9,737 bases of DNA from Flavobacteriaceae bacterium (GTDB taxonomy: Bacteria; Bacteroidota; Bacteroidia; Flavobacteriales; Flavobacteriaceae): assembly GCA_947482805.1 (NCBI GenBank), contig CANKLK010000080.1:1-9737 (forward strand), in the 5' to 3' direction. Positions 5,824-9,737 of the stretch are shown here, in pieces. Numbering within the stretch: the first letter of the stretch is position 1; each line of letters starts with the position of its first letter. Below the pieces are notes generated by a model. It saw only the letters and a list, made by a program, of their open reading frames with translations, was not told the origin of the DNA and made no database searches. The translations under genes and the position numbers were made by a program.

Positions 5824-8088
5824 TTATAAACTCGCTTTAAACAGTTTAAGTTCATCCCAAGTGAATTTATCGCCATATTGCTCTTTCAATCCGTTAAGCG
5901 TTTCTTCTTTATAGCCTTTAAAAGCCTTGGCTAATTCTTGGATTTTTTCTTCTGGTAAAACATCCGTAATAGAAATAGTTTCTGTTTCTATAAGTTTGGC
6001 GAGATGACCACCAATTGTTTGAGTTGTTAGCTTACGGATTGCTGCTATTTCTTTAATCGTATTCTTTTCCAACCACAATTCATAGGTTTCCTGAACAGTT
6101 GATTTTTTTGGAGCTTTGTCTGTTTTTTTCTTTTTGGTATAACGCTCTAAATTGACTTCATCTTCTATCAATGTTGCGTTTATATTTTTAAATTCTTCGC
6201 GAATGGTTTCCAGTTTTCTGATTTTGTAAAATCTAATGGCTTCAGAAGATAATTTTTCTTTAGAGATTGTTTCGCCTTTGACTATAGTTTCTATAAGTAA
6301 TTTTGCTTTCATCAATTGTAAAACCGCTTTGGTTTGTAGCGTTTCCAAAACAACTAATTCATCATAAAATGCTTTGACTTTTTTAATCCGAATTACTTCT
6401 TCTAATTTCCACAGAATTTCATAAACCATATTATCTAACGGTTGTAAAAAATACAAATAAGCAGCTTGAATTCGTTCAAAAACAAATTTAAAATCGACTT
6501 CCTCTTCTTTGAAAAGTGAATTCAATTGAGAAATGAATTTTCGGGAAGGATCCAAAAGATTTTCAATGGTTTCGGTTTGTTTTTTGGCCCAAAAGGCATG
6601 CTTGGATTTGGCCGATAGTTCAGAGTCTTCATTGTAACTGAACTTGTGATTTCGCCATTCCTGAGCCAAATCGGTCCAATCGAAACTAGCTTTCAGATAA
6701 TTATGAATAAACATTTTGGTTTCTTTCTTCAAGGAGTTTTCTAAAAGTTCCGCACTAGCTTTATTTTCAGCATATTCCATGACATCATTATCGCTGGAAA
6801 TGCCATTCATTTGTAGTGGGGAAAGTAACACCAAACCTTTTAGAGATCGCAGTCGGGAAAGTGCCACATAGGCTTGTCCGGGAAGAAAAACTTGAGAAAC
6901 ATCGAGTGCTGCTTTGTCAAATGTTAATCCTTGGCTTTTATGAACCGTTATTGCCCAAGCTAATTTTATTGGATAATGTGTAAATGTTCCGAGTACTTCT
7001 TCGTTGATTTCCTTGGTATTTTCATCTACATAATAGCGGATGTTTTGCCATTCATTACGTTCCACTTCTATAGTTTTGTTCTCTTCAGGAAAGTTGACCA
7101 AGATTTCTTCATCTGAAAGTGATTTAATGATTCCCATTTTGCCGTTGAAATAATTTTTATCAAAAGACAAATCATTTTTTATGAACATTACTTGCGCTCC
7201 GACTTTTAATTCAAGGTTCTCTTCTAAAGGATAAATTTTATCCGGAAAATCGTCAACAATTAACGCTTTATAAATTTTAGTGTTTCCTTTTAAATCGAGT
7301 AATGATTGTGAATTTATAGCATCAGCTTTGACATTGTGTGTTGTTAAAGTGATAAAACCTTTATTGGTTTTTAAATCAAAATTTGGTTGAACAAATTGAT
7401 TGAGAATTTGAATATCACTTTGTGTAATCTGATTGTTTCTTAAGTTATTTAAAACCGAAATGAACTGCTCATCCGTTTGGCGGAAAATCTTATACAATTC
7501 GATATACAATGGTGGATTTTGCTGAATAACATGCGAATGAAAAAAGAATTTCCCTTTATAATAAGATCGTAATATCCTCCATTCTTCGTCACGAATTATA
7601 GGTGGTAATTGCAATAAATCGCCAATAAAAAGAATTTGAACTCCGCCAAAAGGAAAATTTTTTCTTCGAACGGATTGCAACATAAAATCGATAGCATCCA
7701 TCAAATCGGAACGCAGCATACTGACTTCGTCAATAATCAGCAATTCCATATTTTGAATGACTGATTTCTTTAACCCGCTCATCTTAAAATGCCTGCGTAA
7801 CGTTGCTTTGGTTTCGAATTTAGAATTTTCTAAAAATTGTGGTGTAGAATTATCGGGGATAAATCCGCCGAAAGGCAGCTGAAACATCGAATGAATGGTA
7901 ACGCCCCCAGCATTTAAAGCGGCAATTCCTGTTGGAGCAACGACTACACAATTTTTGTGTGTGGATTTAATTATCTCTTTGAGAAGTGTAGTTTTTCCGG
8001 TTCCCGCTTTTCCTGTAAGGAAAATGGAGCGATTGGTTTGATTGATAAATTGCAATACATAGTTTGCTTCGGCTGATAATGAGTTCAT
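5824..8088 (-). CDS. Pif1/RecD-like superfamily 1 DNA helicase with C-terminal helix-turn-helix region
   Basis: With the ATG at 8088 the protein has 754 residues. The helicase core shows Walker A GKAGTGKTTL (26-35), APTGIAALNAGG (51-62), Walker B LLIIDEVSML (116-125, Asp120-Glu121), GDLLQLPP (156-163), FRQTDEQF (202-209), AWAITVHKSQGLTFDKA (377-393) and AYVALSRLRSLKGL (406-419). This is the set of the Pif1/RecD group of 5'-3' ATP-driven helicases, which unwind forked or structured DNA in replication and repair. The C-terminal third is charged and helical, with a Lys-rich stretch (652-662) and a helix-turn-helix-like segment at about 669-700 (YELWLEKNTIKEIAAIRKLT), similar to the HTH region attached to RecQ-type helicases. 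An earlier in-frame ATG exists at 8139, but the promoter at 8106-8136 lies between the two, and the MNSLSAEANYVLQFI start fits the family. The exact substrate is unknown. Confidence 0.9.
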   Translation of the reverse strand: MNSLSAEANYVLQFINQTNRSIFLTGKAGTGKTTLLKEIIKSTHKNCVVVAPTGIAALNAGGVTIHSMFQLPFGGFIPDNSTPQFLENSKFETKATLRRHFKMSGLKKSVIQNMELLIIDEVSMLRSDLMDAIDFMLQSVRRKNFPFGGVQILFIGDLLQLPPIIRDEEWRILRSYYKGKFFFHSHVIQQNPPLYIELYKIFRQTDEQFISVLNNLRNNQITQSDIQILNQFVQPNFDLKTNKGFITLTTHNVKADAINSQSLLDLKGNTKIYKALIVDDFPDKIYPLEENLELKVGAQVMFIKNDLSFDKNYFNGKMGIIKSLSDEEILVNFPEENKTIEVERNEWQNIRYYVDENTKEINEEVLGTFTHYPIKLAWAITVHKSQGLTFDKAALDVSQVFLPGQAYVALSRLRSLKGLVLLSPLQMNGISSDNDVMEYAENKASAELLENSLKKETKMFIHNYLKASFDWTDLAQEWRNHKFSYNEDSELSAKSKHAFWAKKQTETIENLLDPSRKFISQLNSLFKEEEVDFKFVFERIQAAYLYFLQPLDNMVYEILWKLEEVIRIKKVKAFYDELVVLETLQTKAVLQLMKAKLLIETIVKGETISKEKLSSEAIRFYKIRKLETIREEFKNINATLIEDEVNLERYTKKKKTDKAPKKSTVQETYELWLEKNTIKEIAAIRKLTTQTIGGHLAKLIETETISITDVLPEEKIQELAKAFKGYKEETLNGLKEQYGDKFTWDELKLFKASL

Positions 8089-8105
8089 GGCGTATAATTT
8101 AAAAG

Positions 8106-8136
8106 CAAATATAAAACATTGTATTTCAATACACAA
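8106..8136 (-). promoter_or_regulatory. helicase gene promoter (-33 TTG and -7 TATATTTG)
   Basis: On the minus strand, TTG (8136-8134) is followed after 20 bp by TATATTTG (8113-8106). This fits the Bacteroidota arrangement of a -33 TTG and a -7 TAnnTTTG element. Transcription should begin near 8101, about 13 nt upstream of the ATG at 8088. A second TTTG lies at 8140-8137. This is the best promoter in the window, and it excludes 8139 as the translation start for transcripts made from it. Confidence 0.7.
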
Positions 8137-8137
8137 C

Positions 8138-8168
8138 AAAAAAAGACCTACAAAATTGAGGTCTTTTT
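8138..8168. terminator. strong hairpin terminator after the OmpH-like gene
   Basis: AAAAAGACCT (8140-8149) pairs perfectly with AGGTCTTTTT (8159-8168) around a 9-nt loop. On the minus strand the second arm runs into seven T (8144-8138), so it should end transcripts of the OmpH-like gene, whose stop codon is 20 nt upstream. The plus strand also has five T, so the hairpin could work both ways. Its T-run touches the -33 region of the helicase promoter. Confidence 0.8.
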
Positions 8169-8188
8169 ATCTTACAAAAAAAGTTTTG

Positions 8189-8761
8189 CTATTTCTTTAC
8201 TTCTTTAGGGGCTGCCTCTTTTTTACCCGACGCATTGTATTTATCATTAATCATTTTGATTACTTCATTTGTAATATCATAGCTGTCTTTTGCATATAAA
8301 ATTGATGGTGCAGAATCGCCAGATCCATAGATATAATCATATCCTTTATCCTTTCCGTATTCTTTTATTATTTTTCTATAATTAACAACTAAAGAATCTA
8401 TTTCGAGTCCGCTTTCTTCCTGTAATTGTTGAAGCATTGCTTGTTGAGCATAGTTTAATTGTTGTTCTCTTTGTGACAATTCAGCACCTTTTTGTTGTGC
8501 CCAGGCTTGCCCATTTGTTTGAGCATTTTGCTTAAAACTTGCTGCTTCAGATTTAAAACGAGCCACTTCCGCTTCTAGCTGATTGCCCATAACTTTAGAT
8601 TTATCTTTATATTTAGCTCCTATGTCTTTTGCTTCTGTAGATTCATCCATTAATTTAGAAGTATCAATATATGCTGTTTTGAATTCTTTTGTTTCTGTCG
8701 GTTTATTACAAGAAATTAATACAATTGATAATGCAAAAAGGATAACTGTTTTTTTAATCAT
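8189..8761 (-). CDS. OmpH/Skp-like periplasmic lipoprotein
   Basis: This 190-residue protein has a lipoprotein signal: MIKK, a hydrophobic stretch (TVILFALSIVL), then a lipobox LISC with Cys18. The mature part begins FKTAYIDTSKLMDE, matching the "YVD...l" start of the OmpH/Skp family. A long charged, Gln/Ala-rich helix follows (about 45-130) with heptad-like spacing, such as AELSQREQQLNYAQQAMLQQ, as in the coiled-coil arms of Skp. The end segment (GKDKGYDYIYGSGDSAPSILYAKDSYDITNEV, seen at about residues 137-168 in two parts) is typical of the family, and a Lys-rich tail closes the protein. Skp chaperones outer-membrane proteins in the periplasm. This version is predicted to be lipid-anchored, which differs from soluble E. 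coli Skp. It has its own promoter box at 8788-8795 and a strong terminator, so it is probably monocistronic. Confidence 0.85.
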   Translation of the reverse strand: MIKKTVILFALSIVLISCNKPTETKEFKTAYIDTSKLMDESTEAKDIGAKYKDKSKVMGNQLEAEVARFKSEAASFKQNAQTNGQAWAQQKGAELSQREQQLNYAQQAMLQQLQEESGLEIDSLVVNYRKIIKEYGKDKGYDYIYGSGDSAPSILYAKDSYDITNEVIKMINDKYNASGKKEAAPKEVKK

Positions 8762-8787
8762 GATTTGATAAATTTAATTTTGGTTTT

Positions 8788-8795
8788 CAAAAGTA
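8788..8795 (-). promoter_or_regulatory. -7 box of the OmpH-like gene promoter
   Basis: The minus strand reads TACTTTTG, a match to TAnnTTTG, 26 bp upstream of the ATG at 8761. The predicted leader is about 20 nt, without a Shine-Dalgarno sequence. No TTG is seen at the -33 position. That region is instead covered by the palindrome at 8809-8822. Confidence 0.5.
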
Positions 8796-8808
8796 TAAAA
8801 ATAAAATT

Positions 8809-8822
8809 CATTTAGCTAAATG
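8809..8822. promoter_or_regulatory. 14-bp perfect palindrome over the -33 region of the OmpH-like promoter
   Basis: CATTTAGCTAAATG is its own reverse complement and is flanked by AATTCA on the left (overlapping its CA) and TGAATT on the right. It starts 13 bp upstream of the -7 box, so a bound dimer would overlap the -33 region. A related sequence, TTTAGTTAAATG, is present at 8968-8979. It may be an operator, but there is no direct evidence and AT-rich palindromes also arise by chance. Confidence 0.35.
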
Positions 8823-8857
8823 TTGAATTATAGTTGTTTTTTAGACTATAAGTTTTA

Positions 8858-8883
8858 ATTATTATAAAAAATATTATAATAAT
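8858..8883. repeat. AT-only inverted repeat upstream of the OmpH-like gene
   Basis: ATTATTATA (8858-8866) and TATAATAAT (8875-8883) are perfect reverse complements, with one more A-T pair possible inside. The repeat has no G or C and lies in the 224-bp gap between the methyltransferase and OmpH-like genes. The role is unknown and a chance origin is quite possible. Confidence 0.25.
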
Positions 8884-8910
8884 GCTTTCCTATTGAGTTT
8901 GACTTTAAAT

Positions 8911-8930
8911 AAAGCGATTTAAACGCTTTT
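8911..8930. terminator. possible terminator after the methyltransferase gene
   Basis: AAAGCG (8911-8916) pairs with CGCTTT (8924-8929) around a 7-nt loop, 57 bp after the methyltransferase stop codon. On the minus strand the stem is followed by ATTT and not a full T-run, so termination may be weak. The rest of the gap (8762-8985) holds the OmpH-like promoter, its palindrome and an AT-only inverted repeat. I see no gene in it. Confidence 0.4.
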
Positions 8931-8985
8931 CTCATTTCAAACAACTCGTTACATGTTTCCGCTTTGTTTAGTTAAATGAATTGCT

Positions 8986-9737
8986 TTAAATTGATTTTTT
9001 CTGGTTTTTTATGATGTAAATGTGTGAAGAATACTCTTTACTTTGTTTTCCGCTATGATTTGATTTCAATCCTACAAAAAATGCTTTTATAAAATTCATT
9101 TTTCCGGTTTTGTATTTTTCTGATAATAGGCTTACATAAAAACTATCAAATTTCATTGGAAGTACTTTAACTAATTTCATTTCCTTTTCTGCAAATAATT
9201 TATCAATGGCTGTTTTTGAAAAATGCCAAATGTGTCTCGGCACATCAAAGGCTGCCCAAAATCTTCCATAATAATTTGCGTCAAAGGATTTAAAATTTGG
9301 AACTGCAATAATAATTGTTCCAGATGGTTTTAATAATCTTTTCAACTCTAAAATATACTCATCAAGATTTGGGACATGTTCTAAAACGTGCCACATCGTA
9401 ATCACATCAAAGGAATGACTTTCTAAATCGGAAAGATCAGTTGCAAAATTTACTCCTTTATTAATTGCAATTGTTTTTGCTTTTGCGCTCGGTTCTATTC
9501 CTGTTGTATCCCAACCATCATTTTTGGCTACAACTAAAAAGTCTCCCGTGCCCGCTCCAATATCTAAAAGCTTCCCTTTTTCAAATTGTGCATTAATTAA
9601 TTTCACTTTGTTTTTAAGTGCAATATTTTTTATGAAATGATACATTATTTCAAACAACGAACGCTTTCCATCAGTATGCGAAATATAATCTTCGCTTTCG
9701 TAATAGCTTGGTAATTTTTCTATACTTGGCTTTGGAA
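8986..9737 (-). CDS. class I SAM-dependent methyltransferase, N-terminus outside the window
   Basis: The reading frame is open from the right edge to the stop codon at 8986, giving 249 visible residues. A shorter reading from the TTG at 9657 is not the true start, because the upstream codons encode LPSYYESEDYISHTDGKR, a conserved lead-in of this family. The Rossmann core shows motif I LLDIGAGTGDFL (56-67), the acidic end of strand 2 in GIEPS (79-83), DVITMWHVLEHVPN (110-123), LKPSGTIIIAVPN (135-147) and DVPRHIWHFS (164-173). The enzyme would transfer a methyl group from S-adenosylmethionine. The substrate cannot be told from this sequence; relatives act on small molecules, lipids or glycans. 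The missing N-terminus in relatives often carries a short Cys-rich zinc-binding part. It is followed by a 224-bp gap, so it is probably a separate unit from the OmpH-like gene. Confidence 0.88.
   Translation of the reverse strand, partial: PKPSIEKLPSYYESEDYISHTDGKRSLFEIMYHFIKNIALKNKVKLINAQFEKGKLLDIGAGTGDFLVVAKNDGWDTTGIEPSAKAKTIAINKGVNFATDLSDLESHSFDVITMWHVLEHVPNLDEYILELKRLLKPSGTIIIAVPNFKSFDANYYGRFWAAFDVPRHIWHFSKTAIDKLFAEKEMKLVKVLPMKFDSFYVSLLSEKYKTGKMNFIKAFFVGLKSNHSGKQSKEYSSHIYIIKNQKKSI

Noticed and set aside
8087..8299. Plus-strand 70-codon ORF running through the helicase promoter and terminator
   Set aside because: It crosses the hairpin terminator and the end of the OmpH-like gene. Its Phe/Lys-rich product reflects the A/T runs, and no homology is evident.
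8858..8883. AT-only inverted repeat as a terminator
   Set aside because: It has no G-C pairs and no proper T-run, and it lies beyond a better candidate hairpin at 8911-8930.
8986..9657. Methyltransferase as a complete gene starting at the TTG at 9657
   Set aside because: The frame stays open to the window edge and encodes conserved family residues (YYESEDYISH) upstream of that TTG, so the gene is truncated by the window.
1..9737. A new defence, mobile or biosynthetic system
   Set aside because: All nine genes fit known housekeeping or envelope families. There is no transposase, integrase, toxin pair, CRISPR array or composition shift to support such a system.

Overview
The window looks like an ordinary stretch of chromosome from a Flavobacterium-type member of the Bacteroidota. 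The evidence is the AT-rich sequence, the absence of Shine-Dalgarno sequences, start-proximal boxes of the TAnnTTTG type (the known -7 element of this phylum), and protein families typical of Flavobacteriia: a DUF4837 lipoprotein, a lytic transglycosylase with many LysM domains, and an OmpH/Skp-like lipoprotein. I see no rRNA or tRNA gene, CRISPR array, insertion sequence, prophage or defence locus.

Left block (1-3984, minus strand). The gene order in the direction of transcription is phosphoglycerate kinase (pgk), then a secreted MltD-like lytic transglycosylase with five C-terminal LysM domains, then a DUF4837 lipoprotein that runs off the window at base 1. Gaps are 95 and 38 bp, so they probably form one transcription unit starting at the -7 box at 4013-4020. 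A terminator-like hairpin sits across the start codon of the DUF4837 gene and could tune expression of this last gene.

Middle block (4204-5744, plus strand). A divergent 219-bp intergenic region leads into the DNA polymerase III delta-prime subunit gene (holB), followed 2 bp later by a four-helix DoxX-like membrane protein. The -7 box of holB ends only 4 bases before its ATG, which predicts a leaderless or nearly leaderless mRNA.

Right block (5824-9737, minus strand). In transcription order there is a class I SAM-dependent methyltransferase whose N-terminus lies beyond the right edge, an OmpH/Skp-like lipoprotein, and a Pif1/RecD-like helicase with a C-terminal helix-turn-helix region. The last two have their own recognisable promoters, and a strong hairpin terminator separates them. 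The helicase promoter shows that its start is 8088, not the longest ORF start at 8139.

The genes cover central metabolism, envelope maintenance, DNA replication and repair, and methyl transfer. They do not form one new system. The points most worth following up are regulatory: the hairpin over the DUF4837 start, the predicted leaderless holB, the fused terminator and promoter before the helicase, and a 14-bp palindrome in the OmpH-like promoter.
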